The notes beneath the pieces were generated by a model. The model searched no databases. It saw only the letters and a program-made list of their open reading frames with translations, and had not been told where the DNA came from. Made by a program: the position numbers and the translations under genes. Of a DNA stretch of 34,689 nucleotides, positions 25,444 through 34,306 are shown piece after piece. Where the stretch lies: the NCBI GenBank assembly GCA_003550725.1, contig PUKZ01000146.1, positions 1 to 34,689 of the forward strand, written 5' to 3'. The DNA is from Bacteroidales bacterium. Its GTDB lineage: Bacteria > Bacteroidota > Bacteroidia > Bacteroidales > UBA7960. Within the stretch, counting starts at the first letter, position 1, and each line of letters begins with the position of its first letter.

Positions 25444-25932
25444 ATGAACCGAATTACTAAATCATTTACATACAGTGAATATGATGATTCTGCTGAATTA
25501 ACACCTGAAGAGCAGGACATAATTAGAATTTCTTTTAAAGCTGCGCAATTTGCATATGCACCTTATTCAGGTTTTTATGTTGGAGCTGCTGTTTTGCTTG
25601 ATAATGGCAATGTGATTAAAGGCAACAACCAGGAAAATGCCGCATATCCTTCAGGATTATGTGCAGAGCGTGTTGCTGTTTACTCAGCATCGGCATTATA
25701 TCCGCAAATTGCCATTAAAGCAATAGCAATAAGTTCATCTTCAAAAGAAATTACCGCCGGAAAATTCGTTACCCCTTGCGGGTCTTGCAGGCAAGCACTT
25801 ATTGAATACGAAAAAAAACAAAAAAGTCCAATTAAGCTTCTGCTTTCAGGACAAAAAGGCAAAATTATAACCATCAACAGCATATCCGATTTATTGCCAT
25901 TGCATTTTAATTATGTTAATTTAATTAAATAA
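25444..25932 (+). CDS. cdd: Cytidine deaminase
   Basis: A 162-aa homotetrameric-type cytidine deaminase that converts cytidine and deoxycytidine to uridine forms in pyrimidine salvage. The zinc site is Cys73 with catalytic Glu75 (CAE) and Cys112 and Cys115 in PCGSCRQ, and the substrate-binding YSGFYVGAA and NQENAAYPSGLCAER blocks are intact. Length is slightly above the usual 130-140 aa, due to a short N-terminal extension. It precedes the ChaN-like gene by 27 nt, suggesting an operon. Confidence 0.95.
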   Translation: MNRITKSFTYSEYDDSAELTPEEQDIIRISFKAAQFAYAPYSGFYVGAAVLLDNGNVIKGNNQENAAYPSGLCAERVAVYSASALYPQIAIKAIAISSSSKEITAGKFVTPCGSCRQALIEYEKKQKSPIKLLLSGQKGKIITINSISDLLPLHFNYVNLIK

Positions 25933-25959
25933 CTTCTATTTATTATGAAATTTTTATAA

Positions 25960-26835
25960 ATGAAAATAATTATGAAAATATTTTGCATCGTTTTATCAGT
26001 TTTGTTTTCAATCAATAGTTTTGCACAGCACAAAAAAGCATACCAGTTATTTGATGTTAAAGGAAATGAGGTTGATTATAATTTAATGCTTGAAAATGCT
26101 TTTGAATATGATATTATTCTTTTTGGTGAGATACATAACAACCCGATAAGTCACTGGCTTCGACTTGAGTTGACAAAAGGTATTTTTCAAGAAGCCGCAG
26201 ATAATTTTGTTCTGGGAGCTGAAATGTTTGAAGCCGATGATCAGCTTATACTTGATGAATATTTTGAAGATCTGATTTCTGAAAGCAATTTTGAGGCCGA
26301 AGCCAAATTATGGAACAATTATAAGACCGATTATCGGCCAATTGTTGAATATGCAAAAGAAAATAATATAAATTTTATTGCTACCAATATACCAAGGCGA
26401 TATGCCGCCATGGTTAATCAAGGTGGTTTTGAAGCCCTGGAAAAACTTACGGATAAATCTTTTGATTATATTGCGCCGCTGCCTATAGATTATAATCCTG
26501 AATTACCGGGATACAAAAAAATGCTTGAGATGGCAAGCATGCATCCACATCATAGTGAAAATTTCCCCAAAGCACAAGCAATAAAAGATGCTACAATGGC
26601 ATATTTTATTTATGAGAATTTTGAAGATGAAAATATTTTTTTACACCTCAACGGTGCATATCATTCTAATAATTACGAAGGGATAGTGTGGTATCTGAAA
26701 AATCTTGATGAAGAATTAAATATCATGACTATAAGCACGGTAGAACAGTCAAAAATAAAAACACTTGATGAAAAACATTACGGACTGGCTGACTTCATTA
26801 TTGCAGTTAGTCAAACAATGACAAAAACATATTAA
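25960..26835 (+). CDS. ChaN-like haem-binding family protein, secreted
   Basis: A 291-aa protein with a signal peptide (likely cleavage after SFA at 22; no lipobox) and a ChaN/Tiki-type domain. The signature FGEIHNNPISH has Glu57 and His59, followed by LGAEMFEADDQ and a late HLNGAYHS segment; these acidic and histidine residues form the metal or haem site in the family. ChaN proteins bind haem and are linked to iron uptake; some Tiki relatives are proteases, so the exact role is open. Met5 (25972) is a possible alternative start. A terminator hairpin follows. Confidence 0.85.
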   Translation: MKIIMKIFCIVLSVLFSINSFAQHKKAYQLFDVKGNEVDYNLMLENAFEYDIILFGEIHNNPISHWLRLELTKGIFQEAADNFVLGAEMFEADDQLILDEYFEDLISESNFEAEAKLWNNYKTDYRPIVEYAKENNINFIATNIPRRYAAMVNQGGFEALEKLTDKSFDYIAPLPIDYNPELPGYKKMLEMASMHPHHSENFPKAQAIKDATMAYFIYENFEDENIFLHLNGAYHSNNYEGIVWYLKNLDEELNIMTISTVEQSKIKTLDEKHYGLADFIIAVSQTMTKTY

Positions 26836-26872
26836 AAATGGCTAAATTTAACATCTTTAATGTTTTCATAAT

Positions 26873-26899
26873 TTAAACCATGCAGAATGCATTGTTTAA
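26873..26899 (+). terminator. Hairpin terminator after the ChaN-like gene
   Basis: Arms TTAAAC-C-ATGCA and TGCAT-T-GTTTAA form an 11-bp stem with one mismatch and a GAA loop, followed by TGTTTTATATAAT. It lies 37 bases after the ChaN-like stop and just before the convergent glycosyltransferase end. Confidence 0.55.
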
Positions 26900-26917
26900 T
26901 GTTTTATATAATAAAAA

Positions 26918-28051
26918 TTAATTATTACTTTTTGTAATCTTTTCTATTAAACTATTTGTTATAAAATCCAGTTTGTTTTTGTTTGTAGGCTGTTTTGGTA
27001 TTCCATCGAATAATAATGCAGTATTGATATCTGTTGTCAAATCAATTTCATTTTGCTGCGTATAATAGCTCCATTTTTTATTATTGAATAATTTTGCAAG
27101 GTATTCCTGTTCTGGCTGCCCCGGAGTTGGAACTAGCAATGTTTTACTGCCAAAAAACGAAATATCCATTAAAGTGGAGTATCCTGACCTGCATATTATT
27201 AGTTTTTCTCCGGCTATTAATTCTGCAAAATGCATACTGTTTGTATGATTGTAAACAGTGCATTTACCAATTTTTGTAATTTCTTTTTTACCCGGCACCC
27301 CTCTTAACATAATTGAATTGTATTTAATTTCCTGCAACTGGGAAATAAGTTTGTTTTCAAAAAAAGTTCTTTGAGGTTCCGGACCGGAGATAATACAAAG
27401 TATATAATCGTTTGTAAATTTGGTTTTGTCTTTTTGAGTAATAGTAACCCCTTTATTTGAAAACCTGCTTAACAAACCCAAATGAACTGCCTCCGAATGA
27501 TACTTATAAGCATTATCAGTAAGTTCGCCTGCAAAATTATTCTTCTTGTCTGTATCCGGTATCCACAATGCATTGTAGTTTCTTATTATTCGCCTTATTA
27601 TAAATCTTAGTGGTTTTTGAATATATGATAATTGAGCCGGGAGCTTAATATTTAATTGGTGAGTAATAAATACCGTGTAAACATTTTTTGACCATAATCC
27701 GTAGCGATTATCTGATATAACAATATCAGCCCCGGTAAATCGAATCAGTTTTTTTAATTTATAATGTTCTTTAAATGAATTAATAATAAACCCCGGGGTT
27801 TGTATAATCAGATTCAGAAATGTTTTTTTACCGTATCTTATATTTATTCCTTCAAAAAGTATATAATTAGCTTTTTGATCAAATTCTTTTTCAAGCAATG
27901 TAATAACTTCTTTTGACCCAGCTATATAAACCATACATTGCTTTTCAAGCAATATGTTTATAACAGGGATGCTTCTTGTAGCATGCCCCAATCCCCAGCT
28001 TAGCGGACAAACCAAAACAACTGGTTTTTTTTCTTTTTTATTGCTTTTCAA
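26918..28051 (-). CDS. MurG-like glycosyltransferase family protein
   Basis: A 377-aa GT-B-type protein. The N-terminus VLVCPLSWGLGHATRS is the glycine-rich acceptor-side loop typical of this uncharacterised group related to MurG/GT28; the C-terminal half has CRSGYSTLMD and PTPGQPEQEYLA, which match the nucleotide-sugar site. The protein has no membrane helix and is basic. The likely donor is a UDP-sugar; the acceptor is unknown. It is divergent from dprA with a 113-base gap. Confidence 0.8.
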   Translation of the reverse strand: MKSNKKEKKPVVLVCPLSWGLGHATRSIPVINILLEKQCMVYIAGSKEVITLLEKEFDQKANYILFEGINIRYGKKTFLNLIIQTPGFIINSFKEHYKLKKLIRFTGADIVISDNRYGLWSKNVYTVFITHQLNIKLPAQLSYIQKPLRFIIRRIIRNYNALWIPDTDKKNNFAGELTDNAYKYHSEAVHLGLLSRFSNKGVTITQKDKTKFTNDYILCIISGPEPQRTFFENKLISQLQEIKYNSIMLRGVPGKKEITKIGKCTVYNHTNSMHFAELIAGEKLIICRSGYSTLMDISFFGSKTLLVPTPGQPEQEYLAKLFNNKKWSYYTQQNEIDLTTDINTALLFDGIPKQPTNKNKLDFITNSLIEKITKSNN

Positions 28052-28126
28052 TCTTGTATTATTTAATCTTTTTTTAGGCGAAGTTAATTGTTTTATATTA
28101 TTTTTTATTTATTGTAGATTCAGCAA

Positions 28127-28158
28127 TTGCTTTTTTATAGAAAAATAGTTTATTTTTG
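28127..28158 (+). promoter_or_regulatory. Promoter directly before dprA
   Basis: TTG at 28127-28129, 21 bases, then TATTTTTG at 28151-28158. The dprA ATG begins at 28165, so the transcript is predicted to have a leader of almost no length. Confidence 0.5.
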
Positions 28159-28164
28159 TAGTTA

Positions 28165-29265
28165 ATGAATAACGACTTAAGATATCAATTAGCCATTTGC
28201 CTTATTTCAGGTGTAGGCCCAAGAATTGCCAAAAAGCTTATTGCTTATTGTGGTGGTGTTGAAGCTGTTTTTAAGGAAAAAAAGAAAAATCTGCTAAAAA
28301 TACCAACTGTTGGTGAATATACTGCCAAAGCGGTTAGTGATAAAGAAATTTTTGATATTGTTGACCGCGAGCTTGAATTTATATCAAAATTTAAGATCAA
28401 CACTCATTTTTATCTTGATTCTAATTACCCGCAACGCTTGAAGCCTCTTGATGACAGCCCTGTGTTATTGTTTACCAAAGGCTCTGTTGATTTAAATCAT
28501 ACCCATGTTATTAGTATTGTTGGTACGCGTAATATTACTCAGTACGGTAAAGATAAATGCAAAGAGTTTGTAAAAGATCTTGCCGATATCAACCCTTTTA
28601 TTATAAGTGGTTTGGCTTATGGTGTTGATGTCGCTGCCCATAAAGCTGCCCTGAACCATAATTTGTACACTGCTGCTGTGTTGGGTCATGGGCTCGATCG
28701 AATATATCCACCACTGCATCGTCAGCTTGCCGAGAAAATTTTACAATCAGGTGTTTTGGTTACCGATTTTATCAGTAATACCAAACCCGACCGTGAAAAC
28801 TTTCCAAGAAGAAACAGGATAATTGCAGGATTGTCTGATGCCGTTGTGGTAATCGAAGCAGCAGAAAGGGGTGGAGCCCTGATTACTGCCTACTATGCAA
28901 ATGATTATAACAGGGATGTATTTGCAGTTCCCGGAAAAACTAACGATGAGTATTCAAGAGGTTGTAATCACTTAATAAAAACTCATAAAGCCAACCTGGC
29001 AGAATCAGCTAATGATATAAAGTACATAATGAGATGGGAAAAATCCCTTAAAAAAAAACCGGTTCAACAAGTGATGTTTAATAATTTGTCAGACGAACAG
29101 CAAGTTATCTTAAATATATTAAAAGAAAATCAACCGGTTAATTTTGCTTACCTAGTAGCACATTCGAAAATGACCTTTTCGAAAGTTACAACAATCCTTT
29201 TGGAACTTGAACTCAAATCTGTTGTTAAAAACCTTCCTGGCAATTACTATAAAATTATTGCATAA
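28165..29265 (+). CDS. dprA: DNA-processing protein DprA
   Basis: DprA binds incoming single-stranded DNA and loads RecA during natural transformation. The 366-aa protein has an N-terminal helix-hairpin-helix/SAM-like region (1-65), the Rossmann-like DprA domain with VGTRNITQYG, SGLAYGVDVAAHKAAL, GHGLDRIYP, FPRRNRIIAGLS and AAERGGALITA in order, and a C-terminal winged-helix domain (about 300-366). Length and motif order are complete. Other competence genes are not in this window. Confidence 0.95.
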   Translation: MNNDLRYQLAICLISGVGPRIAKKLIAYCGGVEAVFKEKKKNLLKIPTVGEYTAKAVSDKEIFDIVDRELEFISKFKINTHFYLDSNYPQRLKPLDDSPVLLFTKGSVDLNHTHVISIVGTRNITQYGKDKCKEFVKDLADINPFIISGLAYGVDVAAHKAALNHNLYTAAVLGHGLDRIYPPLHRQLAEKILQSGVLVTDFISNTKPDRENFPRRNRIIAGLSDAVVVIEAAERGGALITAYYANDYNRDVFAVPGKTNDEYSRGCNHLIKTHKANLAESANDIKYIMRWEKSLKKKPVQQVMFNNLSDEQQVILNILKENQPVNFAYLVAHSKMTFSKVTTILLELELKSVVKNLPGNYYKIIA

Positions 29266-29281
29266 CAAAGATTAACTACTA

Positions 29282-29325
29282 TACTAAAAAATAATTTTAC
29301 CGTCTTATTCAATTTTTTATTAGTA
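29282..29325. terminator. AT-rich inverted repeat between convergent genes
   Basis: TACTAAAAAAT pairs with ATTTTTTATTAGTA allowing bulges, in the gap between dprA and the convergent aminotransferase. The core is TACTAA/TTAGTA plus A/T-runs, which could end transcripts from either side, but it has little GC. Confidence 0.3.
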
Positions 29326-29431
29326 ATTGCGGCATTTTGTTTTATATATAAAGTTTATGGCTCTCGTTACATCATAATAAGCCAAAATATCAGGAATTTT
29401 TTGGGTTTTTATTTTTTTGTTAGCATAGAAG

Positions 29432-30598
29432 CTATTCTGAAAAGTATTTTTTTAGAACTTTTATTAGATTGTCAACATCATTGTGGTTATTAAAAAAGTT
29501 AACCGACAATCGAATATTTTGATTTCTTATGGCTGTAAAAACATTATTATCTTTTAAATATGAAGTTATTTTATGATTGTCATGCCCCGGGAAATTGATG
29601 CTTATAATTCCTGAACGTTCTTCTTTTTTGATCAAGGGACTTTGAATTTTTACCGGTAGGGTTGAAAGCTTTTCAATAAGGTAGTCGGTAATTTCAAAGA
29701 TTCTTTCTTGTATATTCATAAATCCGATATTTTCCATATATTCAAAAGCTGTTTTTAGCCCCAGTATAACCTGGTGATTCATTGTACCGAAGTTGTATTG
29801 CCTGGCAGAAGTGTATTGTTTGAATTTTTCATTTTTTTGCACAGGTATAAAATCATAATCGGGCGGTAATACTGACAACCATCCTGCCATTGGTGCGGGA
29901 AATTGTTTGCGGTAAGCATTGGAGGTGTAAAAAAGACTTCCTGTATGCCCTGCACAGCCCCATTTGTGGAGTGAAGCGGCCATAACATCAATGCACATTG
30001 CTTCAACATCGACAGGAAAAACAGGGAAACCTTGTGTGGCATTAACTATAAACAATATATTTTTTGCTCTTGCTTTTTCTCCCAGAGTTTTTATATCTTG
30101 CTTAAAGCCGCTGCTGTAATTAACATAAGAAGTAACTATTGCCTTTGTTTTATGATCAACGGCTTTTAATATGTGATCAACCGGGTAACGATTATCAGGA
30201 TAGGGGTTAACATATTTGATATGTATATTTTGTCCTGCAAAAGGAACATTAGAAGCCGGGAACTCATCACGCATGGTTACAATATTGAAATCTTCATTGA
30301 AGTGCTTTTTTAATGAAAGTGCAACCAGTGAAAAAGCTATAGATGTATTGGGTAAAAGAGTCAGATTTTCGCCCTCGGTATTAATTAAATTAGCAAGGTT
30401 GCTGAAAAGCTGGTTAATTTTTTCAAAATCCTCTTCCCAGCTTATATCACCATATTGGTTAAGACGATAATACATTTTGCAGACAGTTTCATAAACCGGT
30501 GCCGGTATAGGCGACATTCCGGCACTCTGAAAAAAAGCCAGGTTATCGGTTACAGGAAAATCTTTGCGAATTTTTGCCCAGTCAACTTTTTTATACAT
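29432..30598 (-). CDS. Class V aminotransferase-fold PLP enzyme
   Basis: A 388-aa fold-type I PLP protein of the class V aminotransferase/cysteine desulfurase-like group. The Schiff-base lysine is Lys212 in SLHKWG, followed by GHTGSLFY. The residue that normally contacts the pyridine nitrogen, Asp in the VDGAQ motif, is Asn186 here (VNATQG). This is unusual, although the rest of the site looks intact. There is no Cys loop typical of cysteine desulfurases. The reaction cannot be named; isopenicillin N epimerase-like or related enzymes are possible. It stands alone between dprA and folA. Confidence 0.8.
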   Translation of the reverse strand: MYKKVDWAKIRKDFPVTDNLAFFQSAGMSPIPAPVYETVCKMYYRLNQYGDISWEEDFEKINQLFSNLANLINTEGENLTLLPNTSIAFSLVALSLKKHFNEDFNIVTMRDEFPASNVPFAGQNIHIKYVNPYPDNRYPVDHILKAVDHKTKAIVTSYVNYSSGFKQDIKTLGEKARAKNILFIVNATQGFPVFPVDVEAMCIDVMAASLHKWGCAGHTGSLFYTSNAYRKQFPAPMAGWLSVLPPDYDFIPVQKNEKFKQYTSARQYNFGTMNHQVILGLKTAFEYMENIGFMNIQERIFEITDYLIEKLSTLPVKIQSPLIKKEERSGIISINFPGHDNHKITSYLKDNNVFTAIRNQNIRLSVNFFNNHNDVDNLIKVLKKYFSE

Positions 30599-30820
30599 GT
30601 CTTAAACCCTGTTTTGTATGTAAAAAAATAAAATGAATTATTATGTCAAGACTAAAAATAATTAAACTATAATAAGATAAAAAGCAAAAACAAACTAAAT
30701 AATTAGATATCAGAATCTAAAACACATTTTATGGAAATAAAACTTGTTAATTTAAATAAATCATTTACAAACACTACTTGTCAATTCAAATTCATTCTGC
30801 AGCCTTTAGAAGAACTTTTA

Positions 30821-30828
30821 TATCTTTG
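30821..30828 (+). promoter_or_regulatory. -7 element of the folA promoter
   Basis: TATCTTTG, identical to the elements at tRNA-His and fusA2, 57 bases before the folA ATG. A CTG at 30797-30799 is the nearest -33 candidate with a spacer of 21 bases. Confidence 0.5.
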
Positions 30829-30885
30829 CTTTAAAACTAGACATTTTCAAACAAAGAAAGTAAAGTTAAAAAATATTTTTTATAA

Positions 30886-31401
30886 ATGAAACTAACAATA
30901 ATAGCAGCTGTTGCCAATCATAATGTTATAGGTAATGAGAATCGTCTTATTTGGCATATGCCGGCTGATCTCAAACGGTTCAAAAATATAACAATGGGTC
31001 ATACTTTAATTATGGGTCGCAAAACATTTCAATCTATTGGTAAGCCATTACCGGGCAGAAATACCATTGTTGTTACCAGGCAGGAGGACTTTGATTCACA
31101 GGGCTGTTTGAAAGCTTCCTCATTTAATGACGCAATAAATATTGTTAAAGATGAAAAAGAGGTTTTTGTTGCAGGGGGTGCCGAGATATATGAACAGGCA
31201 ATAAAATCATACTATAGTAGGAAGATGTTTATTACCAGAATATTTGCCGATTTTGAAGGTGATTCATTTTTTCCGGATATAGACAGTGAAAAATGGGAAT
31301 TGATTGAACGTAATGATTATGAACCTGACGACAAAAATGCTTACCCATATGCATTTTTTGTCTACAAAAGAAAAATCGGTAGGCCAAAAAAGAATCCTTA
31401 A
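30886..31401 (+). CDS. folA: Dihydrofolate reductase
   Basis: A 171-aa DHFR that reduces dihydrofolate to tetrahydrofolate with NADPH. The N-terminal IAAVANHNVIGNENRLIWHMPADLKRFK region carries the active-site acid Asp28, and MGRKTFQSIGKPLPGR and VVTRQ form the NADPH-binding site. The length is slightly above the usual 160 aa because of a basic C-terminal tail ending KRKIGRPKKNP, which resembles an AT-hook core (GRPKK). It converges with the next gene with a 6-base gap. Confidence 0.96.
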   Translation: MKLTIIAAVANHNVIGNENRLIWHMPADLKRFKNITMGHTLIMGRKTFQSIGKPLPGRNTIVVTRQEDFDSQGCLKASSFNDAINIVKDEKEVFVAGGAEIYEQAIKSYYSRKMFITRIFADFEGDSFFPDIDSEKWELIERNDYEPDDKNAYPYAFFVYKRKIGRPKKNP

Positions 31402-31407
31402 ATAGTT

Positions 31408-32661
31408 TTATGTTTTTTGTTTTTGCGGTCGTGCTGCGGGGAACAATACATTATTAAGAATAAGCCTGTAGCCCGGGGAGTTGGGGTAGAGGTCAAGGTC
31501 AGTAGGCGGGTCTCCTACAAAATGCCTGTAATCTTCAGGGTCATGGCCACCGTAAAAAGTAAAGGTGCCTTTCCCAAATATTCCATGAATATACCGGGCT
31601 TCATCTTTCGATCGGTTTTCGCCTAAAATAGTTACTGTAGGTTTAATATATCTTTTTCTGAAAGCGGTTGTTTGCCCCATAAACCCCCTGATAACTGTTT
31701 CATGGTTTTGTGTAAGCATTGTTGGTATAGGGTCCCACTTTGCCGAAAACTCAAACAGGGTGAAGAAATCTGTAGCTTCATTTCTGCCTCTTTTAGGCAC
31801 ATCAATGCTTGATATAGAGTATTCATATAGGTTGGTTTCGATCTGGAAATCCCGAAATGCAAAGGTGTTTGAAAAATCGAGTTTTTCTTGTGCATTTGGA
31901 TCCATTGGCTCACCATTAAAAACTTCATGAACAATGTCAACATTTTTGCCGGCTAAAGCAACATCTATACTTTCAGGGGCCGAGCACATTGCAAACATAT
32001 AACCTCCTCCGGCAACAAACTCCTGTATCTTTAATGCTACTGCAAGTTTCAAGTCCGGCACTGTTGAAAATCCCAGTTCATTTGCCAAATTTTCGTTAAG
32101 CCTTACGTCTTCCCGGTACCAGTCAGCATTTCTATAAGCAGCATAAAACTTGCCATATTGCCCGGTAAAATCCTCATGATGCAGGTGCAACCAGTCGTAC
32201 ATGGGTAGTACACCCGAAAGTACTTCTTTATCATATATTTCATCATAAGGGATCTCAGCATATGTTAGTGCCAGGGTAACAGCATCATCCCAGGGCAAAC
32301 TGTTTGGCGGGGTATATACAGCAATACGAGGAACCTGGTGAAGCCTGACTTCCTCTTTATTAACATCAGGGCTACTTATTGAATTTAAAATAGATTCTGC
32401 CTGAACATCGGCAATAACCTCGTATGACACTCCTCTTACCTGGCATTCTTCTTCCAGATCAGGGTGATGAGAAAACATAAAACTGCCGCCGCGATAATTC
32501 AATAACCAGCTTACTTCTAAATCGTATGTTAAAACATGATAAGCTATTCCATAGGCTTTAAGATGGTTTTGTTGAGATTCGTCCATGGGCACAAGTATTT
32601 GTGCACAAAAAGCCAATTGAGTTAATAAGAAAAAAATAAATATTGAAAACAGCTTTTTCAT
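31408..32661 (-). CDS. Secreted Bacteroidota protein, GATase1-like fold (often labelled asparagine synthetase B)
   Basis: A 417-aa protein with a signal peptide (1-20, cleavage before Gln21) in the form chosen here. Proteins with this sequence are widely auto-annotated as asparagine synthetase B in Bacteroidota, but it lacks the N-terminal Cys nucleophile and the ATP-pyrophosphatase motifs of that enzyme. From about residue 110 the order PRIAVYTPPN, WLHLHHEDFTG, GGGYMFAMCSAPE (Cys206 at a nucleophile elbow) and GHDPEDYRHF suggests a class I glutamine amidotransferase-like fold. The start at 32661 is preferred over 32712, since a -7 element (32710-32717) would start transcription inside the longer form and only the shorter one begins with a signal peptide. 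Confidence 0.75.
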   Translation of the reverse strand: MKKLFSIFIFFLLTQLAFCAQILVPMDESQQNHLKAYGIAYHVLTYDLEVSWLLNYRGGSFMFSHHPDLEEECQVRGVSYEVIADVQAESILNSISSPDVNKEEVRLHQVPRIAVYTPPNSLPWDDAVTLALTYAEIPYDEIYDKEVLSGVLPMYDWLHLHHEDFTGQYGKFYAAYRNADWYREDVRLNENLANELGFSTVPDLKLAVALKIQEFVAGGGYMFAMCSAPESIDVALAGKNVDIVHEVFNGEPMDPNAQEKLDFSNTFAFRDFQIETNLYEYSISSIDVPKRGRNEATDFFTLFEFSAKWDPIPTMLTQNHETVIRGFMGQTTAFRKRYIKPTVTILGENRSKDEARYIHGIFGKGTFTFYGGHDPEDYRHFVGDPPTDLDLYPNSPGYRLILNNVLFPAARPQKQKT

Positions 32662-32709
32662 ATTTGGCTGATAATTATAAATAGTACAATAATCGTATTT
32701 GTTATACAT

Positions 32710-32717
32710 CAAATATA
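32710..32717 (-). promoter_or_regulatory. -7 element of the secreted protein gene
   Basis: On the minus strand TATATTTG, matching TAnnTTTG, about 50 bases before the ATG at 32661. No clear -33 TTG is at the expected distance. It decides the shorter start. Confidence 0.45.
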
Positions 32718-32761
32718 ACCAAAATTATTAAATTGGAAAAAACCTTGATATTTAAATAAAG

Positions 32762-34306
32762 TTAAAAGGGGACACTGCTGTCATCATCCTCATCTTTGTC
32801 ATCATTCATTTTTGAGGGTAATGTAACAGTTTTAACAGTTGATTCATCAAAAGATTCTGAGGGCTTGAGAGGTTCTATATTGTCAAAATCAGCAGATTCA
32901 TAATCAGTAAATTTCGCATAATTAGCAATAAATCTCAGTGGTATATTTTCAAGTGCCCCGTTACGGTGTTTTGCTATTATTATTTCGGCCAATCCTTCGG
33001 TTGAATTGCCTTCTTCATCTTCCATAAGTTTATAATATTCCGGACGATAGATGAAAATTACCATATCGGCGTCTTGTTCTATAGCACCCGACTCTCTTAG
33101 ATCAGAAAGTATGGGTCTTTTTGAACCACCCCTGGTTTCTACTGCTCGACTAAGTTGAGAAATAGCAATTATGGGAACATTTAATTCTTTGGCAAGACTT
33201 TTTATTGACCGAGAAATGTTACTTATTTCTTGTTCACGGTTACCGCGGTTATCATTACCGGCTGACATAAGCTGTAAATAATCTACAATAATAAGCTGAA
33301 CATCGTGTCTTGCTTTCAACCTACGGCATTTAGCCCTAAGTTCAAAAATTGACAGGGCAGGAGTATCATCTATAAATAGCGGGGCATCAGTAAGTGTGTT
33401 AAGACGTACATTAAGTTGTTCCCATTCATAATCTTTTAAATCGCCCCTTCTCAAAGAATCTGACCTAAGTTGCGTCTCACTTGCAATAAGCCTTGTTACA
33501 AGCTGCACCCCGCTCATTTCAAGACTGAATATAGCAACAGGTTTTTTAAAATCAACCGACATATTGCGTGCCATTGTAAGAACAAAAGATGTTTTACCCA
33601 TCCCGGGGCGGGCGGCTAAAATTATCAGATCAGATTTTTGCCAACCAGCAGTAACACGGTCTATAGCCGTAAACCCACTTGGAATACCACTGATATGACC
33701 TTCCTGTGAACGTGCAGTTTCAATTTGCTTTACAGCTTGCTTAACAAGGGAGGGCATATCATCATAACTTCGCCTTAAATTGGTCTCACTGACAGCAAAA
33801 AGATTCTTCTCAGCTTTGTCTAAAATATCAAAAACATCCATGGAGTCTTCATAAGAATCTTTTATAATATCTGAAGATATACGAATTAATTCTCGTTGTA
33901 AAAATTTCTCAAGAATGATCCTGGCATGATATTCAACATTTGCGCCCGAGGCTACACGGTTTGTTAATTGTGAAATGTAATAGCTACCACCTGCTAAATC
34001 AAGATTCCCGCGTTTCTGGAGCTCTTGTGTTACGGTTAATATATCAACGGGATTCGATTCGGAGAATAAATCATAAATCGTACTGAATATTTTTTGGTGA
34101 GCTTCTTTATAAAAAACTTCGGGTTTAAGTATATCAATAACACTGGTTAATGCATCTTGCTCAAGCATGATAGCTCCCAATACAACCTCCTCCAAATCTG
34201 CTGCTTGCGGAGGCACGCGGCCATGATCAAGGTAATCTATTGCCTGCAAGCTTTTTCGCTTCCTTTCTAAGCCGGGTTGCTTTGTTTTTTTTTCTCCAGG
34301 TTCCAT
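32762..34306 (-). CDS. dnaB: Replicative DNA helicase DnaB
   Basis: DnaB is the hexameric helicase that unwinds the replication fork. The 514-aa protein has an N-terminal DnaB-N domain (about 30-140), a linker, and a RecA-like motor domain: Walker A ARPGMGKT at 232-239, Walker B IIVDYLQLM near 337-345, and the arginine-finger-side YRPEYY region. No intein is present. The N-terminal 25 residues are basic, and the C-terminus is an acidic tail ending DEDDDSSVPF, which resembles the SSB tip DDDIPF. The nearest promoter candidate is TATTTTTG on the minus strand (34341-34348) with a TTG 18 bases further, giving a leader of about 30 nt. Confidence 0.97.
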   Translation of the reverse strand: MEPGEKKTKQPGLERKRKSLQAIDYLDHGRVPPQAADLEEVVLGAIMLEQDALTSVIDILKPEVFYKEAHQKIFSTIYDLFSESNPVDILTVTQELQKRGNLDLAGGSYYISQLTNRVASGANVEYHARIILEKFLQRELIRISSDIIKDSYEDSMDVFDILDKAEKNLFAVSETNLRRSYDDMPSLVKQAVKQIETARSQEGHISGIPSGFTAIDRVTAGWQKSDLIILAARPGMGKTSFVLTMARNMSVDFKKPVAIFSLEMSGVQLVTRLIASETQLRSDSLRRGDLKDYEWEQLNVRLNTLTDAPLFIDDTPALSIFELRAKCRRLKARHDVQLIIVDYLQLMSAGNDNRGNREQEISNISRSIKSLAKELNVPIIAISQLSRAVETRGGSKRPILSDLRESGAIEQDADMVIFIYRPEYYKLMEDEEGNSTEGLAEIIIAKHRNGALENIPLRFIANYAKFTDYESADFDNIEPLKPSESFDESTVKTVTLPSKMNDDKDEDDDSSVPF

